Numbered from the stretch's first letter, positions 29,263 to 40,239 are shown. The stretch is DNA of 64,000 bases from Macrosoma leucophasiata (GCA_036365455.1 JAWQUS010000030.1:1922001-1986000); one strand, 5' to 3'. Notes: a model not told the origin generated them from the sequence alone. Translations and numbers: made by a program.

Positions 29263-32200
29263 GGGGTGTAAGTGGCGCCTTACCATCCTGGTGCCGCAGC
29301 CAACCTTACCTGCACGTGGTGCACCCTGCCGACCAGCAAACAAGGCTCTGGCGACTGGTTCCACATGGTTGCTGGGTCGGCACTACCAGCGTAATCCCTC
29401 CTAGTGTCCTGCTTGGTGGTAAGGTCCCTTGGGTCCTGCCTGGCTAGCTACCACCCTCAGGTCGTAATCTGCCGCCAAACGTCTTCGGGCGTGTTCCGGC
29501 TTCCGAGCCTGAGAGCCAGTCCCCCCCTCCCCTCCCCCTATCCTCTTCCTCGTTCCTATCCTTGATGTGCACCGTATTGTCCGCCCCCGGGGCCGGTATG
29601 TGTAAGGACATCTTGCGCTCAGGGGCGCAACATGTTGGCCCGGGGGCCAGGGAGAGCCGATGAAACGGTAACGGTCCGCTGCCGCCCGCCGGTCAGTAGG
29701 GGACCCGAACCCAGGCCTCTCTATTAAACTCTGGCCTGGGAGGCTGTCCCGCCAACCGGTGTTAAGTCCCGTGTGCAGTCGTCGTGCCGGAGTAAGAGAC
29801 CGGAGTGGGCCCGGCGCCTGTGCGCACGGGGGGGATCGGGGGTCCTTCCGTCCCCCGGACCAGCAAATTGCACCACCTCTGTGTGCAGATGGTCTGATGC
29901 ACCTGCAACTTTGCCCCTCGGGCGGTCGATACGGTGCACATCATTATTTCCCTTATCCGACGCTGTTAGGAAGATTAAAAAAATGGTCAAAAAGAAAAAA
30001 AAGAGTAGTAACGCAGCGGACGCCCCTCCCACATTTACTGTGGACATGTGCAACATCAGGGGTTTACATACCAACCTTAACGCCGTTCACCATCACCTTG
30101 AAACGGCTAAGCCAGCCCTACTCTTTCTGACGGAGACACAAATATCCTCTCCACTTGACACATCGTACCTTACTTACCCCGGCTATACTCTGGAGAACAC
30201 TTTCGTTCGCCGCGCCGGGGTATGTCTGTATGCCCGAGAGGATGTCTGTTGTCGCCGTCTTGACCATTTTGAAGACAAGGACCTGTCGCTATTCTGGGCA
30301 CGCGTGGATTACGGTGGATCTACCCGAATATACGCGTGCGTGTACAGGTCCTATAGCGGAGACGGGGAGACAGCCCGCTTATTCGAGCACATCCAACAGG
30401 TGGTCGACACAAAGCTTGTGCAGTATCCTTCTGCGGAGTTGGTGATTCTTGGTGACTTTAACGCACACCATACGGAGTGGTTGAGTTCCCGGATCACGGA
30501 CTTCGCTGGAAGATCTGCACACGATTTCGCGTTGGCTAATGGACTCTCACAAGTTGTAACCGGGTTTACCCGGATACCAGATGTCGAGGGTCACACTGCC
30601 TCTTTGCTGGATCTTCTGCTGACCTCACATCCTGCCAACTATCAGGTGGTGGTCGAGGCTCCCTTAGGATCCTTGGACCACTGTCTGGTACGCACAAAAA
30701 CCTCATTGTCGGTTCGAGCGCCGCTGCGGCCCTCGGCAACTCGACAAGTGTGGCATTACAGGTCGGCAGACTGGGATGGACTGAGGGAGTTTCTGACGTC
30801 CTACCCATGGAGGCAGCTTTGTTTCTCGTCGGAAGATCCGAGCACGTGTGCCGATGCTGTAACCGATGTGATACACCAGGGAATGGAATGTTACATTCCG
30901 TACTCTGTGGTATCCATTGGCGGACAGTACCAGACCTGGTTCGATAAGTCCTGTGCTGTGGCTTCTAGTCACAAGCAGGAGGCTTACAGAACCTGGACTG
31001 CGGCTCACGCTCACGCTTGTAAGGATCCTAATGCCTCCGGCCTTAAGAGAGCACTCAACGCTGCATCCAGGTCCACTAAGCGGCGCATGGCCAAAGCGAA
31101 GTCGAAGCACATCAGTAGAGTTGGCAGGAAACTAATGAAGCACCCTCCCGGGAGCCGTGCCTATTGGTCTCTTGCCAAAGCTATCGAAGGAAATTTTTGT
31201 CGGTCATCTTTCCCACCACTGCGTAAAATTGACGATAGCCTGGCCCACACAGCAAAAGAGAAAGCTGACCTTCTGGGCAGCCTCTTTGCCTCAAACTCGA
31301 CTCTTGACGACATGGGTATCACAGCGCCTACCATCCCGCGCTGTGAAAGCTCTATGCCTGACGTCAAATTCACTCAGAAGAACGTCAGGCGAGCTCTTTT
31401 ATCCCTTGACGTCAAGAAGTCGAGTGGGCCGGACTCCGTCCCTGCGGTGGTGTTGAAGATGTGCGCTCCCGAGCTGACCCCCGTTCTGACGCGCCTGTTC
31501 TCGCTTTCCTACGATCAAAGAACCGTACCGTCTGCGTGGAAGACCGCCCTCGTGCACCCGATACCCAAAAAAGGGGATCGCAGTGACCCGGCCAATTATA
31601 GGCCCATAGCAATAACCTCCCTACTCTGTAAAGTCATGGAGCGTGTGATCAATACTCAACTGCTGCAGTATCTAGAGGATCATCAGCTGATCAGTGACCG
31701 CCAATATGGATTTCGTCATGGCAGATCTGCTGGTGATCTTCTAGTATATCTCACGCACCATTGGTCCCACGCCTTGGACAAGAGTGGGGAGGCATTGGCT
31801 GTAAGCCTGGACATTGCTAAGGCCTTTGACCGGGTCTGGCACAGGGCACTCCTCGCGAAACTTCCATCCTACGGTCTTCCCGAGAGGCTATGCAACTGGA
31901 CAGCCAGCTTTCTGTCTGAGCGTTATATACAAGTCTTAGTTGACGGTCAGCGCTCAGACAGACTACCTATCAACGCTGGTGTGCCGCAAGGCTTTGTGTT
32001 ATCTCCCACGCTTTTTCTTCTGCATATCAATGAAATATTGGAGCAAAACTCCAATTTTCATTGCTATGCCGATGATAGTACGGGAGATGCACACTACACT
32101 AGCCGTGCAAATGCCTCTCGGACACTTATCGAGGAAAGCAGGACTAGACTTGTGTCTGAAATCGAGCACTCTCTGGAGCGGGTCTCGGATTGGGGTCGAC

Positions 32201-33026
32201 TTAATTTAGTACAGTTTAACCCCTCGAAGACACAAGTCTGCGCGTTCACCGCAAAAAAAACCCCATTCATTGTAGCACCACAGTTCCAGGGCATTCCGCT
32301 CGCCGTTGATAAGAGTATCGGTATCCTGGGCGTTGACATATCGAACGAAGTGCAATTCGGGAGTCACATTGAGCGTAAGACCAAGTTGGCATCCAAAAAG
32401 TTGGGGGTGCTTAACAAAGCGAGGCAGTATTTCACATCGGGGCAGCTACTACAGCTTTATAAGGCCCAAGTGCGGCCCCATCTGGAATACTGCTCTCATT
32501 TGTGGGCGGGAGCCCCCAAATACCAGCTTGGTCCACTTGACTCCCTACAAAAACGCGCCGTTCGTATTGTTAACGATCCAGGACTTACCGACAGGCTCGA
32601 ACATCTGAGCCTGCGCAGAGACATTGGGAGTCTGTGCGTGTTGTACCGTCTCTACAATGGTGAGTGCTCTGCGGAACTGTTTGACATGGTGCCACCGTCT
32701 CTTTTCCTACACCGTACTACCCGCCGAAGAGAGAAGTTCCACCCACACCGACTGGACACCTGGCAGTGCTCAACGGTGCGGTTTTCACGTTCGTTCCTGC
32801 CCAGAACGTGTAAATTGTGGAACGAACTTCCCTCTGAGGTGTTCCCTAGGTGCTACAATATGGGGTTCTTCAAAAATGGCGTCAAAAGAGTCCTTCAGGG
32901 CTGGCAGCGCGTTGGCAACTCCCCTGGTGTTGCAAATGTTCATAGGCGACGGTGACCACTTTCCATCGGGTGGCCCGTTTGCTTGTCTGTCAATCTTAAG
33001 AGATAAAAAAAAAAAAAAAAAAAAAA
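29263..33026 (+). mobile_element. Full-length-like non-LTR retrotransposon (jockey/CR1 group)
   Basis: A GC-rich 5' region (29263-29982), one long open frame (29983-32955) and a short 3' UTR ending 'ctgtcaatcttaagagat' followed by about 22 A. No separate gag-like first frame was found in the 5' region, so ORF1 may be missing or the element may be a single-frame type. The true 5' end and a target duplication could not be fixed. Truncated relatives are at 5333-5528 and 9256-9780. Confidence 0.85.
29983..32955 (+). CDS. Endonuclease/reverse transcriptase of a jockey/CR1-group LINE
   Basis: 990 codons from the ATG at 29983. The frame is open upstream to 29773 without ATG, so this start is preferred; it begins with a lysine-rich MVKKKKK. 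The N-terminal APE-type endonuclease shows CNIRGL (about residue 23), LTETQ (about 49), LGDFNAHH (about 155-162) and SLDHCLV. The reverse transcriptase has PIPKKGDRSDPANYRPIAI, SLDIAKAFDRVW (Asp near 610), GVPQGFVLSPTLF and CYADDST (YADD near 695). The C-terminal domain HLEYCSHLW...LQKRAVRIV...LWNELPSEVF is typical of the group. No stop or frameshift was seen, so the enzyme could be functional. It would nick DNA and reverse-transcribe its own RNA at the target. Confidence 0.9.
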   Translation: MVKKKKKSSNAADAPPTFTVDMCNIRGLHTNLNAVHHHLETAKPALLFLTETQISSPLDTSYLTYPGYTLENTFVRRAGVCLYAREDVCCRRLDHFEDKDLSLFWARVDYGGSTRIYACVYRSYSGDGETARLFEHIQQVVDTKLVQYPSAELVILGDFNAHHTEWLSSRITDFAGRSAHDFALANGLSQVVTGFTRIPDVEGHTASLLDLLLTSHPANYQVVVEAPLGSLDHCLVRTKTSLSVRAPLRPSATRQVWHYRSADWDGLREFLTSYPWRQLCFSSEDPSTCADAVTDVIHQGMECYIPYSVVSIGGQYQTWFDKSCAVASSHKQEAYRTWTAAHAHACKDPNASGLKRALNAASRSTKRRMAKAKSKHISRVGRKLMKHPPGSRAYWSLAKAIEGNFCRSSFPPLRKIDDSLAHTAKEKADLLGSLFASNSTLDDMGITAPTIPRCESSMPDVKFTQKNVRRALLSLDVKKSSGPDSVPAVVLKMCAPELTPVLTRLFSLSYDQRTVPSAWKTALVHPIPKKGDRSDPANYRPIAITSLLCKVMERVINTQLLQYLEDHQLISDRQYGFRHGRSAGDLLVYLTHHWSHALDKSGEALAVSLDIAKAFDRVWHRALLAKLPSYGLPERLCNWTASFLSERYIQVLVDGQRSDRLPINAGVPQGFVLSPTLFLLHINEILEQNSNFHCYADDSTGDAHYTSRANASRTLIEESRTRLVSEIEHSLERVSDWGRLNLVQFNPSKTQVCAFTAKKTPFIVAPQFQGIPLAVDKSIGILGVDISNEVQFGSHIERKTKLASKKLGVLNKARQYFTSGQLLQLYKAQVRPHLEYCSHLWAGAPKYQLGPLDSLQKRAVRIVNDPGLTDRLEHLSLRRDIGSLCVLYRLYNGECSAELFDMVPPSLFLHRTTRRREKFHPHRLDTWQCSTVRFSRSFLPRTCKLWNELPSEVFPRCYNMGFFKNGVKRVLQGWQRVGNSPGVANVHRRR

Positions 33027-33028
33027 TA

Positions 33029-33458
33029 TACTCAATACTCAATACTTTATTGCACCATAATGTAACTACAACATTAGGATTATGGACCCTGTTGGGCACC
33101 GCAATGTAGGAGAGAGGATGATTTATACTCAATTAAATACCTAGTATTTTAACATATACAGACCTACATTATTTATATTATTACTATAATTTATTAATAT
33201 TTTAATTTAATTTTACTTTGTACTTATATCTTTTTCTTGAAAGAATTCATTAATGCTGTAATAGGATTTATTTAATAAAATTTTCTTTAATTTGGTCAAA
33301 AATGTTTTATCATTATCTAAGTTTTTTAATTTTTCAGGTAGATGGTTGTATATTTTAATGGACGTTGGATAAGTGCTGGAAGAGTGGAGGTTTAGTCGAG
33401 ATGGGGGTAGCGTTAGTTTATTTTTGTGTCTTAAATCCTTGATGAATATGTCGCCTCG
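33029..33458 (-). mobile_element. 3' end of another LINE, coding remnant
   Basis: Minus strand 33458-33213 is an open frame encoding RGDIFIKDLRHKNKLTLPPS, later IYNHLPEKLKNL and LLNKSYYSINEFF, with a stop at 33213-33215. This is a typical LINE reverse transcriptase C terminus. The 3' UTR follows, with 'gtgcaataaagtattgagta' at its end beside the A tail of the previous LINE. 5'-truncated. Confidence 0.7.
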
Positions 33459-34258
33459 TTTTTTTTATATGTAGCTACCTGCAATTACGACGACCGCTAC
33501 CTACGACGCGTTAGTTACCAACCACGTTGCGTGCCACGTGGAACATTTATTTCATTTTTCAGGCATGTACATAATTTCTTTTCTCACATTATTATGACAC
33601 TTGACACGTTACTTGACGTCACTCATGACAGTGACAGTAAACAAAATGGCGGACGGTGGTGCTAGCTGCATTCCGTTTTTGCGACTGTCTCTTTTTATTC
33701 TTATTTTTTTCCTTTATTAATATTATTTTTTTTTTAATTGTTTTATAAGTATTTCAATATTTTATTTTATTTATCTGTTGGTTTGAGTATTTATGTATTC
33801 TTTTCAATTTCCACTATTGTGGCTATTTACGTAATTTTATTTCTAAGCTATATAGGTACTATAGGTATTTTCAACTTTTTAACTTATTTTATTTTAGGTA
33901 CATATGTTTATTATTTTATTATCGTAGTGTAATATATATATATATATATGTATTGATGGTAGTTTACCTAAATATGAATAATATACATGAAGTCTATTTT
34001 TTTCTGGCAATTTTTTTATGAGGTTCAGGCATTGCCTGGCAGCTTGAAGTTCGTGATGCCACTAGGACCCACCAGAATATCAGCGCTGCAGTCACTCTGC
34101 AGCAATCAGCTGAGGTGGGTGCCGTTTTTCTTGGCTTCCCACAACCAAATATGTAACCATTGTTTTACTTGCTTTTAATTTTATTATTATTGGTTGTTGT
34201 GCGTGTGCCATGAAAATAAATATTTTTCTTCTTCTTCTTCTTCAATTCATTTTAGTAA
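33459..34258. other. Unassigned, with possible LINE 3' end and (TTC)n tail
   Basis: 33640-33720 contains 'aacaaaatggcggacggtgg' in a short GC-richer island. 33990-34245 ends with 'gccatgaaaataaatatttt' and (CTT)n, as in many LINE 3' ends. A TA-repeat lies at 33932-33949. No protein family could be named. Confidence 0.35.
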
Positions 34259-34359
34259 TTCAATTCAGATTTCGTAAACGCCTTGCGTAGCGTTCAGGGT
34301 TAAAGCAAAAATGACTTATGGTATCTTGATGTCTTGCAGACTGCTGCGGCGGGGATTTG

Positions 34360-34500
34360 ATTTTCAAACTGCTGTCACACAAATATCACCTCAGTCTGCC
34401 CTAGACGACGGAGGCTGAAAAGCGACCGAAAGTCGGGTTGATTTTAAAAATCATTTTAGTTTAATGCGCGAGATGAATCTGCAAAAATAGTTTTATTTTA
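34360..34500 (-). repeat. Right arm of the inverted repeat around the LINE cluster
   Basis: Reverse-complement partner of 29107-29262. It lacks the perfect hairpin of the left arm. Confidence 0.65.
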
Positions 34501-35029
34501 ATTACACTTTAATATTTAAACCTACATAAAATAAACGTTTAGTTTGAGCAAAATTAATTTAATTAATATTTAACAAAATCTTCTTTTTGCGAGACCGAAT
34601 CGCACTTAGCTGGTTTTTATTTTCACGAAGACAAACTACCTACGTTATATCCTAGAACGTAGGCAAGCTATCGTAAGCACTATCCCAACCCATAAAGTAT
34701 CTGCACTAACGACTGTTATAACTCAACGATGTCTGGAACATCGGGAAATAATATTCAGGCAAAGAGAATTTAAAATTAGTTTAAAGACACGTGTATATTT
34801 ACCCGTAAGAATAGGTTTGTTATTGGGTAGGTAAATATCAATTATATAGGTTCTAAGTGCTTTTCAGCTTTCCTAGTCCTTGGCATACATGTAATTTTTT
34901 TTTTAAATGACCACCACCTCAATTTTTCCTTAATATTTAAAATAAATGTTTAATTTATAAATTGGAAAAAATGGTGGTTGGTACTAATTATGAAAATGTA
35001 TTCTAGTTACCAATTTGTCATATGGAAAT
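34501..35029. other. No recognised feature
   Basis: AT-rich; nothing recognised. Confidence 0.4.
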
Positions 35030-35135
35030 TGAAAAATCTCAATAGAACCAGAGATAAAGGATTTTAAACCATTATCGCTGATGGCCCCGACCCGGGGATC
35101 GAACCCAGGACCTCCAGCGTAGTATGAGTGGTAAT
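35030..35135 (-). mobile_element. SINE-E, partial
   Basis: 'caatagaaccagagataaag' to 'gatcgaacccaggacctcca' (tRNA T-arm part of the head). Both ends truncated. Confidence 0.6.
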
Positions 35136-35172
35136 GTTATATACATAATAAATAGTTTTGTATATTTATATA

Positions 35173-35254
35173 ATACATAACTATGGCGCTCTACACTCTC
35201 TGCCTACCCCGTTAGGGACCAGGCGTGAAGATACATACATACATACATAACTAT
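35173..35254 (+). mobile_element. 58-bp RTE LINE tail with perfect 12-bp target duplication
   Basis: Insert 35185-35242 ('ggcgctctacactctctgcc' ... (CATA)n) between 'atacataactat' at 35173-35184 and 35243-35254. An extremely short 5'-truncated retrotransposon insertion. Confidence 0.8.
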
Positions 35255-35924
35255 TTATTATATTCTATCAAACTAACAAACTAATATATTATAGCCAAAA
35301 ATAGCATAACGTTGTAACGAGTTATCGATAAATAGCCGTTTAGTGGTTTTTTGGTGATTTTAAAGGATGAATCTGGGGAAGAGCTAACATAACTGTTGCC
35401 AACACTGAATCACACTGAATCAAACGGTCAAGGTCAGGCGTCAACTAAGGTAGGTACGGCTAATATCGTCCACGTTTTCAATTAATTAAATAAAAAAAAA
35501 ATTCTTGATTTTAATATTAGAATTGATTATTTCAAAAACAACATAAGTCACATTGAATTAACTTAGCAGGACAGACAAGACAGTTTTTTATGTTAAACGA
35601 ACATTGAAAACATGTATGTTAGACATAATTTTGTTGTTTTTACAATATAGGTGGACATTTATATTATGTTATTTTTACATTCATTCTGGAAAAAATGGGT
35701 CTAGCATTTATAAATGAAAATACGTATACATAGTAATCTATTTTCATTTATCTCACTTTCCTTTTATATTAAAAAAAAAACATACAAAAATAGTGTTTAC
35801 AACTCTTCAAACTCTTCTGTAACTGTAGTCGGTCAAGAATAAATAGTGTTATAAAAAAGTATAAGTTTTATATAGTAATATAAAAGTCCATAAACTGTAT
35901 GATGGTTCCAACTTTTTGATAACA
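35255..35924. other. No recognised feature
   Basis: AT-rich; no repeat partner seen. Confidence 0.4.
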
Positions 35925-36110
35925 GTCCCTTTTTTCGGATTCCGTACCTTAAAGGGTCCCTATTACTAAACCTCCGCTGTCTGTCTGTCTGTCTATCAGT
36001 CTGTCCGTCCGTCCGTCTGTTTGTCACTAGGCAGTAGCCTAGTGACAGACGGAGTGTAGTAGGAGAGTCTCATTTTCACAAATTATATATTTCCGTTGCC
36101 GCTTTACATA
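35925..36110 (+). repeat. 'ttccgtacc..aagggtccc' lepidopteran dispersed repeat
   Basis: 'ggattccgtaccttaaaggg' 'tccctattactaaacctccg' then (CTGT)n and 'gtcactaggcagta'. A common non-coding family; class unknown. Related in style to 58607-59160. Confidence 0.55.
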
Positions 36111-36119
36111 GAGTAGACA

Positions 36120-36190
36120 CACAGATGCACGGGCCACCGGTCACGACGGACCGGAGGGGAGTAGCCATATGCAGGCTTTGCAAGCCCAAA
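36120..36190. mobile_element. Arm fragment of the 2700-3060 foldback family
   Basis: 'gcccaccggtcgcggcgg'-like arm ('gggccaccggtcacgacgga' 'ccggaggggagtagccatat'). Confidence 0.55.
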
Positions 36191-36679
36191 TGGTCATACG
36201 CGTATAATAAAAACCAGTTGCATCCAGACTGCTCATTAGACTAAATCTAGCCGTGCGGCTGAACTGACGTCCTGAATAATACCGATTTGCTGTACCTTTG
36301 CTGTAAAAAAAAATCTGCCCCATCAAGTTTACAAAAAGATAGCGTAACCTTACAAATGTAAATATATTTTATTCACAAAATTATTATTTTATTCTTGAAA
36401 ACTTAAAAATACGATAATATCGCTCGTGTTGTTTTGGACTGATGTAAACGATACGCGGATCGGTCGAGCGACTGATCCGAGTTTGTTTCCGAGAAGCCGC
36501 TGTCTCCGAGATGTTTAATTTTTATTTATTTATTTCAGGCAACAAATGTAAGACTATAAGTAAAACAAAGGCCCATATAAATATATACCTTACAGACTAA
36601 CATACATAATAATAACACTACGAACTAACACTACACGTGATTACGGCGACGTGATGCGCGGTTTTTCTGCATCTGTGTT
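36191..36679. other. Mostly unrecognised
   Basis: 36520-36620 ('tttatttatttcaggcaaca') looks like a minus-strand LINE 3' UTR with tail, but no coding part is present. Confidence 0.35.
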
Positions 36680-36900
36680 TAAATGTGTGTGAAATTGTTT
36701 ATGTATTTTGTTAAAGACAAGTTGTGAGTTTCGTAATGATAGACGAGATTTTTGTTGTGCGTGTGCGCGTCAATTCCCTCAAAAACAAATTCCCCTCCGC
36801 AAAAAATGACAGACTGTTTTGCATCGGTAAGAAACGCTATGGCTTCTTCCCTCCTGTCGGCCGGTGGACCGTGTTGCTCTATGCCGCTATACAACAATTA
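36680..36900 (+). mobile_element. Interior of the 2700-3060 foldback family
   Basis: 'taaatgtgtgtgaaattgtt' to 'aaaaaatgacagactgtttt' 'gcatcggtaagaaacgctat', ending 'ccggtggaccgtgttgctct'. Confidence 0.55.
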
Positions 36901-36974
36901 CAAAAAATAAAAATATTAAGGGGGATGGGTGCCCATACAATAAACGAGTTTATTTTGTATTTTTGTATGTTAAG

Positions 36975-37240
36975 AAGTGCCAAACAAGCATACAGTTTAC
37001 ATTGATGGCAAATAATACTGTAGCCTTTAAACATCTACATGAGTAGGTTTCAATGCAAATGCGTTGCCACTCCTGAGGTCTAAGGTATTATGCCTGTGGG
37101 CCGGAAATTACAAGGCCGTACATTACCACCTGACCGGAACACGATAGTGCTGAACACTACCATTTAGCGGCAAGTAAATTAGGTAATGCGGTGGTGCCTA
37201 TGCCCGCGAGCTCCGTCACTGGAGCTCTACCACCAGTTTA
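36975..37240 (-). mobile_element. SINE-D
   Basis: Minus strand, complete to the 5' end 'ctggagctctaccaccagt'. Confidence 0.75.
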
Positions 37241-37299
37241 AAAATTTGTATTGTTCAGTATTGTTGCTCAATATTAATAACAGAAAGAATGATGTCAAA

Positions 37300-37415
37300 C
37301 TGATTTCAAAGAACTTTTTTTGTAAGTAACAGGCCATCGGTGTCTTGTTTTTGTACTATATTGACATAGGATTATAAATTATAATAAATCCTGATTCTGA
37401 TTCTGATTCAAATAT
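37300..37415 (+). mobile_element. LINE 3' end with (TGATTC)n tail
   Basis: 'gacataggattataaattat' 'aataaatcctgattctgatt' is the form of a LINE 3' terminus; no coding sequence. Confidence 0.4.
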
Positions 37416-38074
37416 TTTTACTTTAAACAAATTAGCACACCATAATTAATTTACAAGGATTTCCAAAAACCCGGCCCTCTATTAGAGACAATTACCTTAG
37501 ATTTAGCATCAGTTCAATTTGACATTAGCATCAGTTCGTGAATGGGGAAATCTAGTTGGCGTAAATCGTTTGGAGTGACGCCACAGTTTTATGACAAAAG
37601 TTTTACAAAAAATTGACCGTCAATGTGGGCTATTTCATCTTTAAATTTACTTTTTATGATGACTTAAAATTACACTGTGTAATACTTGTTTGTCACAAAA
37701 GACATACTTTTGTGCCACTTTTGACCCAAAAAAATTACATACAATTATCATAACTTTCGAAAAGTGTAAATATACCACAGTTAACCTAAATTCACAAATT
37801 ATGCGACGTCGGTTCTGTTGAAACTGTCTGCCATGAAGCACACATTAGCTTTGAAGTCCCACTGAACATTTTGCTGAGTTTTCATCCCTATAAGGGAAAG
37901 TTTGCTTATAAAGTTTACTCAAGCAAAAACACGTATTATGGTGTATGATATGAATGTTTTAATATGCCAACATCATGAAAGGAAAGTTAAAATGATATGT
38001 GCAAACTTGGTGATATTAGTTTTCTCATGAAAGTGTTTAATAAATATAAGGTTCACATTGAAATGGACCACGTC
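37416..38074. other. No recognised feature
   Basis: AT-rich; nothing recognised. Confidence 0.4.
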
Positions 38075-38470
38075 ATCATCATCATTTCAGCCAAAAGACG
38101 TCCACTACTGGACGAAGGTATCTGTAGCGTCCACTACATTAAGGCGCAAACTAGTGGAACACACGAAAACCTCACAGTACTTGTCTAGTACGGTAGATGG
38201 CGTGTTAATCGATTATATCGCGCATACGAAGTATTCTCAAGAGTTGGCATATATACAACTTCCCAATGTCAATAGTAGAACCGCGGCCCGCCAGGCGCTA
38301 TCACCTAGCCTGGTCGGAGGATCCTCCCTTGTCGTCGGAGGAACATTTCCACCCGTTCCTCCACAGCATCCACCAAAGAACGCCACACGGAATGGTCCTG
38401 GGCTGCCCTCATCCAGCGATTGCCCGCGACATCGTCGGTCCATCTTGTGGACGGCCTGCCAACGCATTGT
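38075..38470 (-). mobile_element. RTE-type LINE 3' end, second family
   Basis: Minus strand encodes VGRPSTRWTDDVAGNRWMRA and AQDHSVWRSLVDAV, the RTE C-terminal signature (GRP..RW.DD...W..A.D...WR). The 3' UTR ends with (GATGAT)n at 38085-38075. Different from the 13588 family. Confidence 0.75.
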
Positions 38471-38527
38471 CTATGGAGTACGTACGGCCCTGTAATTGGC
38501 GTTCCCCATCCAGAGGTCTAAGTTTGT

Positions 38528-38882
38528 AGAGCTCCAGTGGTGGAGCTCGCGGGCGTAGGCCCCACCGGATTACCTAATATACTTGCCGCTAAAAATGGTA
38601 GTGTTCAGCACTATAGTGTTCCGGTCATGTACGGCCCTGTAATTTCCGGCACCGAGGCCTTAATATTAATGTTAAGTGATGACTGCAGCCTTTAGACACC
38701 CACACAAAGACCAAGGTCAAAATGCCTACCTAATAACCACACCAGAGGCCTAATGTTATGCCTGTGTGCCGGAAATTACAGGCACCACCACATTACTATT
38801 ATAAGTAATGTGGTGGTGCCTACGCCCGCGTTCTCCGTCACTAGAGCTCTACCACCAGTAAACTATACCATAACCTCCTATC
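38528..38882. mobile_element. Two SINE-D copies head-to-head
   Basis: A plus copy (38528-38667) is followed directly by an inverted copy (38668-38882). The inverted copy has lost its middle and holds a perfect 18-bp hairpin. Confidence 0.7.
38780..38821. repeat. Perfect 18-bp hairpin inside SINE-D
   Basis: 'aggcaccaccacattact' (38780-38797) and its exact reverse complement (38804-38821), loop 'attata'. Confidence 0.9.
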
Positions 38883-39237
38883 TGCCCCCAAATAGTAGTG
38901 TTCAGTAACATCCAATTCAAAAACATACTTCTTTATCACCTAAGTCATATAAAAAAGCTTACGTTTTATACCACAAACTCAATTTAAATTCGCCGACGAA
39001 AGAAACAACTCAATGTTGGAAACTATTTAAAATTACATTAAGACGTTTTTTACAAAGAGTTGCGAAAGAGGGTTTTTTCTTAATATTTCTTAATACTAAA
39101 ACAAAATTACCTATTTAAGTTACCTATTTTAAAAAGGAAATGGTTAGAAAACTTGTTATTTAGTTGACGTACGCACGCGAACATTGTTATAAGTAACGGC
39201 GGGTAAGCGAAGGATTTTTTAAAATGTATTGTAGGTG
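38883..39237. other. No recognised feature
   Basis: AT-rich; 38890-38910 carries a scrap of SINE-D ('caaatagtagtgttcagt'). Confidence 0.35.
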
Positions 39238-39318
39238 ACCAAGAAATATGCATTTCACATTGTTGTTAAGTGATGACTGCAGCCTATAGACACCCACACA
39301 AAGATCAGAGGTCGAAAT
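39238..39318 (-). mobile_element. SINE-D 3' part
   Basis: 'gttaagtgatgactgcagcc' 'tatagacacccacacaaaga'. Confidence 0.6.
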
Positions 39319-39389
39319 ACACCGCTCTTAGCCATCCGGGACAATTTTGTATATTTTAAATTCTTTCCGGGAGACGGGAGATTGTAATT

Positions 39390-39540
39390 TTCAAAGGTCA
39401 AATCCGGGAGACTCCCGGAATTCCGGGAGAGGTAGGAACCCTAACTGCTGCTGGTCTCCCATATTTACTACCGCTCTATTGGAATTTAGTTTGACCGCCA
39501 TTGTTCGCCTGACTGACTGCACAAGGATAAGAATCTTTCA
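39390..39540 (+). repeat. Unnamed repeat O, copy 2
   Basis: Matches 14020-14090; flanked by repeated 'ccgggagac' motifs at 39365-39430. Confidence 0.4.
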
Positions 39541-39621
39541 CCACTATAGAACGATGGGGTCCTCACGTCCCCCCACGCCTTCGGTATATAAAAAGAGTAA
39601 CGTTATTTTATACTGGTAATT

Positions 39622-40013
39622 TCTACTGGTGGTAGAGCTCCAGTGACAGAGCTCGCGGGTGTAGGCACCACCGCATTACCTAATATACTTGCCGCTAAAT
39701 AGTAGTGTTCAGGACTATCGTGTTTCGGTTAGGTGGTAATTTCCGTCACAGAGGCATAACACCTTAGGCCTCTGGAGTGGTAACGCATCTGCATTTTGAC
39801 CTTGGTCTTTCTGTGGATGTGCTTGTTTGCCATTACATAAAAAAAATTGCTCCGTAATAACTATCACAGAGACAAAAGAAAATAACTAAGATCTCAGGGG
39901 TGGCAACGCATCTGCATTTGACTTTTTTCGTTTTTGTATAGATGTCCATAGATTACAGTCATCAATATCCACCTGAACTACATAGTTGTTTGCAACCTAC
40001 GTTACATAAAAAA
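39622..40013 (+). mobile_element. Two SINE-D copies in tandem
   Basis: A fuller copy (39622-39847, A-rich end) is followed by the 3' half of a more diverged copy (39848-40013, 'ggggtggcaacgcatctgca'). Confidence 0.7.
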
Positions 40014-40239
40014 TATTTTGTTAAATCTAATTATATTTATTTCCTTAAATTTAGTTAGTTTGTAGATACAGTCAAATCTATTTAACATTTTGTTTATTTT
40101 GTGTCAAAGGCCGTGCCCCAAATAAACGTTTTTTCTTTTGTCATAGACGAGATTCTAAATATTTTGAAGGCAAGTATAAACATTTAAACACTCGAAAAAT
40201 GTGATATTTCATTTTATGTTATAGTCTATGGGTACTTGC
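40014..40239. other. No recognised feature
   Basis: AT-rich; no partner seen. Confidence 0.35.

Noticed and set aside
30566..31110. Long minus-strand open frames opposite the intact LINE
   Set aside because: They are antisense shadows of a GC-rich coding region with no domain of their own.
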